64,000 nt of DNA from Ipomoea triloba (lineage: Eukaryota > Streptophyta > Magnoliopsida > Solanales > Convolvulaceae). Positions 23,251 to 33,957 of the stretch are shown here, in pieces; within the stretch, counting starts at the first letter, position 1; every line of letters begins with the position of its first letter. Position numbers and translations under genes: made by a program. The notes below the pieces were generated by a model, which saw only the letters and a program-made list of their open reading frames with translations, searched no databases and was not told the origin of the DNA. The DNA is taken from contig NC_044927.1 in assembly GCF_003576645.1 (NCBI RefSeq), forward strand, positions 14,275,239 to 14,339,238, read 5' to 3'.

Positions 23251-23267
23251 CAGTCAAAGGGGGAGTT
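23251..23267 (+). other. Polypurine tract of element C
   Basis: CAGTCAAAGGGGGAGTT immediately before the 3' LTR start TGTTAGTG. It would prime plus-strand DNA synthesis. Confidence 0.8.
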
Positions 23268-24120
23268 TGTTAGTGTTTATGATTGTAAATCCTTATTATA
23301 TAATTGGCTATATTGTGACAAATTAGATAGGTTTAGGTTACTATTACTGAATAAATCATTGACGGACCAAAGCTTACACTAGTGAATATTTGGAAACATG
23401 TTACTATCTTCCCTGACTTACCTTCAGAACCGGCGGAACATAATTTCGTATTCATGTAATGGAAACTAGTGTTTATGAAGTTAGAATTTCTTAAGACGAC
23501 TTACCTAAACGATTACTTTCCCTTCAAGATTTAGAGATCTATTATTTATTGGTAGAAGTTTGCAACCTTGAGACTTTACACACGAGAGAGCATTCTAAGA
23601 GGTTTCTTCTTCCATGTGTGATTGACAGTTTATTCTTCGAATCATCATCTTCTCAATACGATCATGTTTAGAGCTAAGCTACTTTATTAAGAAGACAAAC
23701 TTGATTGTGCTAAATTGTGGACCGTACTTCATACAACTATGGTGTAGTAGTGAGTAAGTCAATGGGATGGATAGTGACAGTGTGGATCTCCAAACGAGGA
23801 ACTCTTTAAACTGTTGATTGCTTGGATCTCCGCCTCAACAATCCCCTATGAACTTCGTCAGATTGGGTTGCTACCGTGTGAGGTATAACACACATTGGGT
23901 TGCTACCATCCGTATGATTGATTGGTTAAGATAGTGGATTAGACTCACTAATGGTGGTCTCCTAGATGTAGATACTATTGTATCGAACTAGGTAAACAAT
24001 ATCATATATCGTTTACTTCTATTTGTTTTAAATTCCGCATTTAGTCATTTCACAAGTCCACTTATACTCTAACGCACAAGCTAAAACCAACTAATAACTA
24101 TCACAACTTTTGTGCCTGCA
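23268..24120 (+). mobile_element. 3' LTR of element C
   Basis: It starts TGTTAGTGTTTATG just after the polypurine tract and most likely ends ...GTGCCTGCA at 24120 (about 853 bp). Without the 5' LTR the end cannot be fixed, and GGGGAAAACA at 24143 is an alternative. No ORF. X2 follows at once. Confidence 0.65.
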
Positions 24121-24591
24121 AAATAACTAAAGAGGGGAAAACAATGTCAGCACGACGGCTGGTAAGACTTACTCCACCCCGTAAAATATTTTTGCACATA
24201 GCACATAGCATCTTGGAGCACATAATTCCATATTAACCCCATAGAATATTTTATACTCATCCACATAATCATTTTTAATCCATTAGAATATACTCATTCT
24301 CAATTCAATCAATTTATCATGGATTCTAATTTCATATAACATTTCATAGTAAATAATAATCTAATAATCATTTAATTCCTCATAAAATACTATTCTTTCA
24401 CAACTTATCATTTTCATAAATAATAGGAATCAAATACCAATTCACTCACATAAATAATTATTTAACTCCACATAAAATTCCATAATATCCACATTTTTTT
24501 TTTCATTTTCATAAATAATAGAATTTAATCCTTTATTTATCATAGTATACTTTTCAAAAATCACAATTTCTCAAATTTCTTAAAAACTTTA

Positions 24592-24876
24592 GGGGTCGTT
24601 TACCTCATTTCTCTGTTTTTCCATTTCCAGTTTTCCATTTCTCCAGTTTTCCATTTTTCCTTCTCCATTCCTCCAGTTTTCCATTCCTCCAGTTTTCCAA
24701 TTTTCCTTCCCCATTCCTTTGATTTTCTATTTTTTTTAAAATTTTAGTGCATAGTTTGATTACAAAACAAAGTACTCAAAACTTCATTAAATACAATCAT
24801 CACATACAACATTTGATATTTATACAACAGAGATAATAATAATAATAATAATAATAATAAAGATATAAAGATGATG

Positions 24877-24930
<54 letters not shown>

Positions 24931-24932
24931 TC

Positions 24933-24989
<57 letters not shown>

Positions 24990-25013
24990 GGGTGAACCCC
25001 TTCTAGTTTGATC

Positions 25014-25065
<52 letters not shown>

Positions 25066-25388
25066 GGTAAGAATAGAATGCGCAGAAAGGCAAGGGAAAA
25101 AGCTGGAGCAAAATGAACCAAAGTAAAACTAATGCGCGCAAAGGAGGATTTGAACCAGAGACCTCAAGCATCGCTTTGTATTGTTCACCCACCTACTTTC
25201 CATTTCTCCAATTAGAGAACTCCTTTTTGGTTCTCTCCAAAATCCTAGAAAAACGGAAGATTGGAGATGGAAATATGTTTTGGAGAATTGATTTTAGTGA
25301 ACATGTTTTCCATTTTCCATTCTTCCACCCTTCCATTTCTCCATTTTTTTGGAAAATTCTCCATTTTTCCAAGTTAGTAAATGACCCC
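24592..25388. mobile_element. PIF/Harbinger-type MITE with large AAT array
   Basis: Termini GGGGTCGTTTAC and GTAAATGACCCC are inverted repeats with one mismatch, flanked by TTA (24589-24591 and 25389-25391). Removing it restores continuity with X1 (rc of 17600-17640). The arms are made of CATTTCTCCAGTTTTC-type repeats. The centre is trinucleotide repeat. Confidence 0.85.
24834..25063. repeat. (AAT)n / (ATT)n array, partly palindromic
   Basis: Long AAT runs, with an ATT run near 24971-24990 that makes the centre able to fold back. It lies within the MITE. Poly-Ile translations here are not genes. Confidence 0.95.
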
Positions 25389-25408
25389 TTACTTTGTGGC
25401 ATACTTGC

Positions 25409-26732
25409 TGATAAGACTCCGAGATACCCTTATTTCAGGCACATTTTAGGGTGATTTATCACGTCTATAGCATCCTTGCTTGGTAAATTATGTGCGTAAA
25501 TGTTTGAAAATCACTAACTGATGCACAGAAGCTACTTTTAGCTTAAAAGAAGTAAAACAGGAGCCCCGGGAGCAAATAGGACCAAAAGTTGAGCTTAAAG
25601 AGCAAACCAGGCAAGAGCGGAGCCCCGGAGGACCAAACTGGAAGGCCACACACGTGTGAGCAAGCGTGAAAACTTTCCAGAAGCTTCCCACGCACGCTCA
25701 CACGCGTGTGAGAGGCGTGGAGACGGTGATGCGTGAATTTCAGCTAGGGTTGTCATTTCGGAGACTATTTAAACCCCTTTGATGAATTTTCACAGGGGGA
25801 TTCCAGAAATTTAGTTTTCCGTTTCTTAGTTTTTCCTTTGCAGAAATTTCTCCATTTTTCTTAGTTTTTAGATTAGATCAATCTCCATTGTAGAAGACAA
25901 CAAGCTTGGATTGAAGATCTTCTTCTCTCTAGGTGATCTCGATTTCATTTCTATAATTTTAGCTATCTTGTTCTTGGATTAAATTAGCTTTTGCTTGCAT
26001 TTCATATCATGAGTAGCTAATTTAGTCTAGGGATTTGGATTGTGTGATTGAATATTGTTTGTGTGATGATCCTATCTCTATATCTTGGATCTATGAGTTT
26101 GTGTTGATGGATTATCTATTCTTGTCTTTTGATTGTTGTTTTGATGAGATCTTGTTTGGATTTGGCCAATCTAGATGAGAGATTGAGCTCTTGACTCTTT
26201 CATGTCTTTGATTAGAGTTAGGATTTGAAGCTTTACACAATCAAAGTTCCTATGGACTTCTTAAGAATAGTAGGATAGTGTGTAGCTTAAGTGTTTGATA
26301 AAATTTCTCTTAGAACTTTGGATGCTTGAAGGCACTCCTAAGTCAAAGAAGCCTTAGTACACAAGGTGGAAAAGAACTAAGACAACACACTCTTGAATAG
26401 ACAATATCCTAGCAATCCTAATCCATGACCTTAGACACTCCACTATACAATATTCCTAAACACTATCCAATCCCTACCCCTTTTACATATTCCCAAATTC
26501 ACTTTTACTTTACTACTCTCTTGCACCCAAACCAATCAATGAACTACTCTCACTCACAAATCACCGTTCCCCACACTCGAGTCCTATGCATGATCCAATC
26601 AAGTAAACTCCCGAATGTTTGATACACCTCCACGTCCCTCCTTCGAGATCGACACTGGGAGAGTCACAGATTTTCCGTTTTAACATAAATATCTTTTGAC
26701 GAATCAACCCTTACACAATACTGCATCCTTCA
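25409..26732 (+). mobile_element. A1 5' LTR
   Basis: TGATAAGACTCC...GCATCCTTCA. Promoter-like features: palindrome array about 25646-25712 (CACACGCGTGTG and variants), TATA-like CTATTTAAACCCC about 25765, and a leader with a donor-like CTCTAG|GTGATC near 25931. Confidence 0.95.
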
Positions 26733-26735
26733 AAA

Positions 26736-26753
26736 TGGCGCCGTTGCCGGGGA
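26736..26753 (+). other. A1 primer-binding site (tRNA-Asp)
   Basis: TGGCGCCGTTGCCGGGGA, three bases after the LTR. It is an exact complement of the plant tRNA-Asp 3' end. Confidence 0.95.
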
Positions 26754-27023
26754 GGGCAATAGGTTGTCATATGTTTTTGTTTACTTTGATTGCATGAATG
26801 CTAGATTTGAGAAATGTTAATCCATTCCACTTAGTTTTGTTTTGTTTTTACTTGTTTTTGCTACTAACCCAATTGACTACTTCTAGTCAATTGTGGAAAT
26901 TTTTGTTTCGTTGATAATTTTACTAGGTGAATGCACACGAGAGCAAAAGGAAATTAAGGTTTACTACCCTACATTCCTGAAATTAATAGAGCAACTAGAA
27001 GGAAAAATACCCAAGGATCACTA

Positions 27024-29295
27024 ATGGCTTCATCAAGCGCAACAAGAAATCCACAAGGAAGAGGCACAACAGTACCAAATCCACCCCCAGTTCCAATTAA
27101 TCCACAAGTACCGATTAACCATAAAGAACCAATCATTGAAGAACCACAAGCTAACAGAGCAAACAATCAAGAGAACATTCGTGAAGAGGAATATTACGAA
27201 AATCCTCAAGAACCACAAAGATCAATTGCAGATTACATGACTCCAGATTTTAACATGCACAACTCAAACTATGTACCTCCAATGGAGAACGTCAACTTTC
27301 ACGTGCTTCCAACTATTCTCACATTGGTTCAGAACAATCAATATTCGGGATTACCATCTGAAGATCCCAACGCACACATCACAAGGTTTATACGAGCATG
27401 AGGGATGTACAGACAAGAAGGCGTTAGCGAGGAAATAGTACGACTCAAATTATTCCCATTTTCAGTTATAGGAGAGGCAGCACGATGGTTGGAAAGCCAA
27501 GACGACAATCATTTCAGAACGTGGTAACAGTTGCATCGTGAATTCATGAACGAGTTCTTTCCCATTACAAAAACTATGAGGATTAGAAGGCTGATACAAG
27601 AATTCAAACAAGGAAGACTTGAAAGTTTGGGAGAGGCTTGGCGAAGATTTAAAGTTCTTAAAAGACAATGCCTACAAGATTTGATGCACCCATGGGACAT
27701 GATTAGCTCATTCTATGGAGGGTTAACGTATGAATGAAAGAAAGCCCAAGCCTTGCATGGCATTGGCACATTATTGTAATATCTGTGGAGGACCTCATGA
27801 CACCAATATTTGCACTTCTACGTCTGCACCTGAACAAGTTGAGGCGGTAGATTATCAAAGGAACTCCAACTTCAATGCTTATGGACAAAACCAAAGATCA
27901 AACAACAATTGGAAACAGGGAGAGGGTTGGAACAATAGCCACAATGACGGATATCAAGCGCAAAGACAATACAACTATGGACACAAGCCTGCATATGGAC
28001 AAAATGAAGAGAACAGACTGATGTACAATCAAAACCAAGGAAATGGAAATCAAATGACCCATTTCAGGCCACAATATGACTCTCAACTTGATTTTACTCA
28101 ACAAAGGAGGGATGACATCCGTAAGGTAGATGAAAGACTTACAAGGACAATCATGGAACTCAAAAATGATCGGGCAAATCTGAAACAAGATATTACTCAA
28201 GAGATTAGACAAGAAATTTCTAGTCTTCGACAAGAGTCTAAGGCTACACTTAAGACAATTGAGAATCAAATCTCTCAAATGTTTAAGATGAAGTCAGATC
28301 GACACTACGGACAACTCCCGAGCAACACTGAAAATAATCCGAAAGAGAGAGTCAACGCCATTGATGCCAAAGAAGAAACACATGTGAAATGTGATCCGAT
28401 GGATCCTATCTGTAGAACATGTCAATGTAAGGTAGATGACCAAAGAAACAACACTACCTCTTGTAGTCCGAATCTTGAATTAAAGAATGCGAACAGTTCA
28501 TGCACCATATCAATGAAAGAACACAAGGAGAAAACCACTTCGGAAGAATGCCCGAAAGAAAAGGAGCTACCACGAGACAACATCAAAAGTTCAAAAGAGA
28601 AAGAAACGTCTCGAGAAGGTACAATTAAAGCTTTTAACCGAAAATTTTTCGATAGCAAAGAATGCCGTGAATTGTTTGAGAATGACATTTGTGATAATTT
28701 TACCTGTTTAAGCCAAGAATCTTCGGCTTGTTTAACTGAGGGAAACCCCAGAAAGAAGGGTGACCCTGTAGCTTTGTTGATTCCTTATTCTATACAGAAC
28801 ATGGAACCTAGAAACGCTCTTGCTGATCTTGGTGCTTCTATTAATGTCATGTCTTCAAATCTGTTTGAAAAATTGAACTTACCACGTTTGAAACCGACGA
28901 GGCTGACTCTACACTTGGCTGACAGAACCACACGGTATCCTGAAGGCTTAGCGGAAGATGTTTTAGTAAGAATAGGAAAATTTCTTGTGCCTGTCGATTT
29001 TATTGTTTGTAAGATGGGAGATGATGATCCCCATGAATCCTTAATTCTTGGAAAACTATTTCTGGCTACTTGTCGTGTACGAATAGATGTTAGTTCAGGT
29101 GAAATTACTCTGAGATTCGAGGGACAAGCCACGAATGATGACAAGGAAAAAGCAAAAGAAGGAACTGATGACGATGAAAGGGTAATGGTCAAATCAAAGG
29201 TGAAACCAAAACCGAAGCGGAGGAATGATAAGCATACGTGGAAGAACACGTGGGTACCAAAATGCTTTCTACCCACTACCAAGGAATATGGTTGA
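27024..29295 (+). pseudogene. A1 gag-protease
   Basis: Start ATG at 27024 (MASSSATRNPQG). The N-terminal part includes the retrotransposon gag domain (RLKLFPFSVIGEAARWLES, WRRFKVLKRQC), with stops at 27399 and 27525. A deletion of about 240 bp and a shift at 27730 follow. The last 521 codons (27730-29295) are open: zinc knuckle CNICGGPHDTNIC at residues 16-28, Asn/Gln-rich segment, coiled coil about 125-190, Lys/Glu-rich linker, then retropepsin with catalytic DLGAS near residue 366 and an ILGKLFLATC segment. The protein ends ...TTKEYG with a stop and no RT. A2 has the same ending, so lack of pol is a family trait. Confidence 0.9.
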
Positions 29296-29315
29296 ATTTT
29301 AACCAATGTATGATG

Positions 29316-29363
29316 CGTCTAGCCAATGACGTAAACCGTGGCGCTACTTGGGAGGCAACCCAA
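29316..29363 (+). other. Conserved two-hairpin motif after gag-protease (A1)
   Basis: CGTCTAGCCAATGACG then TTGGGAGGCAACCCAA, each self-complementary at its ends. The same arrangement follows ORFs at 52672-52719 (A2), 63561-63609 (E) and 60974-61019 (E). Confidence 0.8.
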
Positions 29364-29570
29364 GGTTTTAATAAAATGTTTTTACATTATTTCTATGCTT
29401 TAGTTTTTGATGTTTTTGTTCTAATAATTTGCTACAATCAAATGGAACCATGTTTTGAGGACTAACTTGTAGGAGTCGGGACTGAAAATTACTTTGAAAA
29501 GGCTAAGTTTGGACATAGGTATGGAAGGCAATGCCAAAAATCAGAAGAAAACAATACAGTGGACCTACAC

Positions 29571-29665
29571 GAGGCTCACACGTGTGTAGCCGTGCGTGGG
29601 AACGAGGCAGTAGCCTCCCACGCACGCTCACACGCGTGTTGCCATGCGTGGGAGCGAGACAGAGG
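29571..29665 (+). promoter_or_regulatory. Internal CACACGCGTGTG palindrome array (A1), TATA part deleted
   Basis: Contains CTCACACGTGTGTAG and CTCACACGCGTGTTG with CCCACGCACG words, like the LTR array. Relative to A2, about 75 bp including the TTTAAAACCC box are missing here. Confidence 0.65.
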
Positions 29666-29813
29666 TAAGATTCTTGTTCGGCCACTCCACGCCATTTAGC
29701 TCCAAAACACCATTTTTCTCTTCTCTTCTCCACGCAAGGAAGAACCAAACTCAAGGTTTGAACATATTTCTTACTTTTTACCTTCAAAGGAAGATCAAAA
29801 CATCAACATCAAG

Positions 29814-30495
29814 GTAATTTCTCCTCTTTTTAACTCTTTATCCTTGAATATTCATGAGTTTGGAAGAGCTTGAAGGAGAAATTTATTCTACATTGCCTTG
29901 CATGATTTTGAATGATTTTGAATGTTTAAATTGGTTATAATGCTTCATAGAACTATCCTTTGATGTTTTCTTTCACTATTGATGGTTACATTGATGGGTT
30001 GTTATATATTTTTGAACTTCAAGTGTGAACACCATTGATGAACAAACGGGTTTGTTAGATTTCTTGTTGAAATTATGAAATTGATGCTTGAATTGATGAA
30101 TAAACTTGTTATAGAACTATTATATGTCATCAATTTGACTTTTCACATGCTACATTGCCCAAATTGAATTTTCAATTTCAAACCCTAATTTTGAATTTGG
30201 GGAAGAAGATGAAGTTGACTTTTTGAAATTCTTGACTTTTGTAGTTGACTTCTTATTTGACTATCAAATTGATATATCTTATGATGATTTTATGCATGTG
30301 TATGATAATGGAATGATATTGTTGATATTCTTATGCTAGAATTGTCCAAAATATCGGGGAAACTATTGCCCAATTTTCGAAAATTCTTAGCCCTATATGT
30401 TCGAAATCCATTATCTTGACAAGGAATTTTACAAAAATATGATGGTGACTTATTTAAAGCCAATTACCATGAATGATAATTTCTATAATTTGTAG
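29814..30495 (+). other. Predicted intron upstream of ORF2 (A1)
   Basis: Donor ATCAAG|GTAATTTC at 29814, acceptor TTTGTAG|G ending at 30495, one base before the ORF2 ATG. The 682-bp interior is AT-rich and non-coding. A2 has the same sites (683 bp) and E has equivalent ones (614 bp). Confidence 0.6.
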
Positions 30496-31209
30496 GATGG
30501 GACGCTCGAAAGAAATTGCGAAGAAATCAAAACGTGATATAGGAGAATCGAGTCGATCAAGGACATAGCAACAAGTTACAGCTCAACAGGCTATACAAGA
30601 GTCGGGGTCAAGGTCATTGCGACACTTGACACCCATTCAACTTGCAACAGTGGATAACTATAAAGGGAAGCAGCTTTTGGCCGTCACTTTGAGGATAATG
30701 TTTTAAGAGAATTTGGTTGTTTGGACGAAGTGAATAGGCTTCTTAGGCACCCACAGCTCCGCTATCTGTTTCAGTGGAGAGAACCCACCTATGCGCCTAT
30801 CACCTATGAATTCTTGGCGACCTTGGAAATTAGAAGGGAGGTCAACGATGCGAGAGAGTCTATTTCATTCACTCTTTTCGGCAACCATTACTGTATGTCT
30901 GTCAACACTTTAGGAGTTACACTCGGTTTCATGATGCAGCAAGCGTGTCCATGCCATATTTCAGAGATTTCAAGGAAGATTTTGATACAGACGAAGTTGC
31001 TAGACAGTATTGGAGAAGAATCACAAACAATGCCCCATACAACTCTTCAAACTTGAAAGCAAAGCTCATGACCCGGAATGCTCTAAAGGCTATCAGATTA
31101 GCCTTTGCTATAAATCTCTCAGGAAGAACCACAAATCGCAACAAGGTATACAAGCAGGATCTATTCTACATGTGGTGCATGGAGAATGATGTTCGCATCA
31201 ACATGGGTG

Positions 31210-33434
31210 TGTTAGGAACATATTGTAATAGGTTTTGATGATACCAAATGTAATCTATAATCCCCTATGTCTCGAAAGATAGGAAATTATATGTAAGTTC
31301 GACAAGTAAACTAAGAGCGAAAATACAACCGGGTAACTTGAGCTCAACTCGGAAAATATTTAAGCTTAAGGTAAACTTGTGTGAACATCTTAGAAGTCTC
31401 GTGTTGTAATCTTATAGACAGATCAGAAGAAGGCACGGGACAACACTGGAGGAATAAGGGTATGCGAGACATCAAGTAAGTCTCGAGACATAAGCAGAGT
31501 TCGAGAGATAGGATCTCTCGATACAACGATCCAGTTCGAGACATAAGCAGAGTTCGAGAGACAGATCTCTCGATACATGGGATCGAGACATCAAGTGGTC
31601 GAGACATCAACATTGGTCTCGATGAACTGGTACTTCTCCAAAGGGCTGAATGGCAGTCAGCATGGATAAAGTAATCTAAGTTTGGAGAAGAAGAATATCA
31701 TGGAGATAAAATATTAAGGAGGTGCCGATAGAAGTGGATGCCACATCAGAATTCCACAACAAACGGATAGAAGGTGAACCAATCCAAAGTCGGTCTTATT
31801 CCCTAAAACGAGGATCAATGGGAATATAAAAAGAGTAACTTTTACCAAAAGTAGCAAGTGGAGCATGGACTCAAGAAAGTGGATTATGGAATATTTACTA
31901 CCAAACAAAAGGTTCAAGTTACAAGACCACCACTCCATGAAGAATGCTGAAAAGATGCAAGTCCCATACACAGCATGGGAGACAGATTTCAAACGGAATA
32001 ATTTTCCCTCCAACGGAATTATTCCTCAACTCTCATATAAAAAGGACGTGAAGACACAAGTTCTGTAGTTAGTTGGTTCATTCGAAAATCTTAAGAGGTG
32101 TCTGATTCAAACGTTCAAAAGTGCAAGTGCTCAATTTGGAATATCATCCTGATATTCAAAACAGCGAGAAAAACACATCTTAGTGTTTGAGAGAGTTACA
32201 AAGCTTAAACTGCTATACATCTAGAAGGTGACCGAAGCTGCTCTACATCGAAGTTGATTCAACGATAGCTTTTGGTCAGATTGGAGCTTGTTACACTCAA
32301 CTGTGACAACCAAAGGTCCTTGCTTTGGATTAAGCAAGAAGAGGCGGAGTAACCTGGCAGCTGTCTAGTGAAGATCCTGAGGCTTGAGGCGGGCTTCGTG
32401 ATCAAAGCTCAAGCGCTTGATATTGTACTAAAAAAGGGAAGTNAGACATAAGCAGAGTTCGAGAGATAGGATCTCTCGATACAACGATCTAGTTCGAGAC
32501 ATAAGCAGAGTTCGAGAGACAGATCTCTCGATACATGGGATCGAGACATCAAGTGGTCGAGACATCAACATTGGTCTCGATGAACTGGTACTTCTCCAAA
32601 GGGCTGAATGGCAGTCAGCATGGATAAAGTAATCTAAGTTTGGAGAAGAAGAATATCATGGAGATAAAATATTAAGGAGGTGCCGATAGAAGTGGATGCC
32701 ACATCAGAATTCCACAACAAACGGATAGAAGGTGAACCAATCCAAAGTCGGTCTTATTCCCTAAAACGAGGATCAATGGGAATATAAAAAGAGTAACTTT
32801 TACCAAAAGTAGCAAGTGGAGCATGGACTCAAGAAAGTGGATTATGGAATATTTACTACCAAACAAAAGGTTCAAGTTACAAGACCACCACTCCATGAAG
32901 AATGCTGAAAAGATGCAAGTCCCATACACAGCATGGGAGACAGATTTCAAACGGAATAATTTTCCCTCCAACGGAATTATTCCTCAACTCTCATATAAAA
33001 AGGACGTGAAGACACAAGTTCTGTAGTTAGTTGGTTCATTCGAAAATCTTAAGAGGTGTCTGATTCAAACGTTCAAAAGTGCAAGTGCTCAATTTGGAAT
33101 ATCATCCTGATATTCAAAACAGCGAGAAAAACACATCTTAGTGTTTGAGAGAGTTACAAAGCTTAAACTGCTATACATCTAGAAGGTGACCGAAGCTGCT
33201 CTACATCGAAGTTGATTCAACGATAGCTTTTGGTCAGATTGGAGCTTGTTACACTCAACTGTGACAACCAAAGGTCCTTGCTTTGGATTAAGCAAGAAGA
33301 GGCGGAGTAACCTGGCAGCTGTCTAGTGAAGATCCTGAGGCTTGAGGCGGGCTTCGTGATCAAAGCTCAAGCGCTTGATATTGTACTAAAAAAGGGAAGT
33401 NCTAGACTTGTACCCCATCCCCTTGGGACCAACA
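31210..33434 (+). mobile_element. Copia/Sirevirus-type solo LTR in A1 ORF2 (contains an assembly duplication)
   Basis: TGTTAGGAACATATTG...GGGACCAACA, flanked on both sides by GGGTG (31205-31209, 33435-33439); removing it rejoins ORF2 in frame as in A2. Its ends resemble the LTR of element D (TGTTAGGAATATATTG...GGGACCAACA). A TATA box (TCATATAAAAAGG) is near 32034. Perfect hairpins such as CGAGAGAT-AGG-ATCTCTCG (31502-31520) lie near its start. Without the duplicated block it would be about 1267 bp. Confidence 0.9.
31486..33401 (+). repeat. 958-bp tandem duplication, each copy ending in a single N
   Basis: 31486-32443 and 32444-33401 are almost identical (one substitution seen near the start) and each ends AAAGGGAAGTN. 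Single N bases at both ends suggest a sequencing or assembly joint rather than biology. Confidence 0.9.
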
Positions 33435-33957
33435 GGGTGTTCAAGCTAAAAAGTGGCTCCAGACCCAGCAAAAGCCTAAGGTTCAGACTGTGTTCATTGG
33501 ACTTTTCGTTACTAAACTGTGCATTGGGTTGGGCCTACTGAACCGGTTGATGGGGGAGAGATCCGATGGTTGTACAATCTCTTTTTCCGTGGGTGAGTTC
33601 TTTGCTGCAGAACTAAGGCTTGGAGGTGATGATGCACCTGATCTAGAGGCTTCTGATGATGATGATGAGGACGAGGAAGAGAATGAGGAGGAGGATGCTG
33701 CACAGGAGCAAGGCCCTATTCCAATGGATTGGGCCACGACACAGAATTTTCATAGACAGCTCCATGAGGAACAAATGAACTATTGGCGTGAGGAGCATAC
33801 TTGGTAATAAGGCCACTTCACATCCATCTCCGCGAGACAGGATGTTCACACCGAGGACCTAAACCACTTGAGACAGGCGGTGGAGGATAATGATAGAAGA
33901 ATTGCCGCTCTTGAAGCTAGATTCGACAGGCAATTCCATCCCTTCGGTGATGAGTGA

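Larger units (their letters stand above)
10647..24120 (+). mobile_element. Element C: decayed Sirevirus-like Ty1/copia retrotransposon, 5' end missing
   Basis: The order is gag, protease, integrase, RT, RNase H (copia order), then an env-like ORF, a polypurine tract and a 3' LTR. Gag begins abruptly at element B's LTR, so the 5' LTR and leader lie beyond B, outside the window. Element X1 splits the RT/RNase H frame and two MITEs separate RNase H from the env-like ORF. An extra ORF downstream of RNase H is the hallmark of Sireviruses. Many stops and frameshifts show that it is old. The 3' boundary is uncertain between 24120 and 24143. Confidence 0.85.
30497..33957 (+). pseudogene. A1 ORF2 (ATHILA ORF-1-like protein), split by a solo LTR
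   Basis: ATG at 30497 (MGRSKEIAKKSK), then a globular domain with LRHPQLRYLFQW, TYEFLATLEIRREV, FTLFGNHYCMSVNTLGVTLGF and LFYMWCMENDVRINMGV. The solo LTR enters at 31210. The frame resumes at 33440 (QAKKWLQTQ) with the TKLCIGLGLLNRLM segment, an acidic Asp/Glu run and a C-terminal coil-like part ending at 33955-33957. Defects: a stop near 30566, a one-base deletion near 30930 and a TAA at 33805 where A2 has CAA. This protein type is known downstream of Athila-like pol or gag; its role is unknown. No membrane segment is seen. Confidence 0.8.

Noticed and set aside
24744..25121. Long minus-strand frame of isoleucine runs
   Set aside because: It is a translation of the AAT microsatellite in a MITE.
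25113..25454. Frame beginning with a GGFEPETSS-like string across the MITE end and A1 LTR
   Set aside because: It spans two unrelated repeats, and the string is a common by-product of plant repeat DNA.
31714..32971. Two identical 99-codon frames in the solo LTR
   Set aside because: They are the same non-coding LTR segment seen twice because of the 958-bp duplication.
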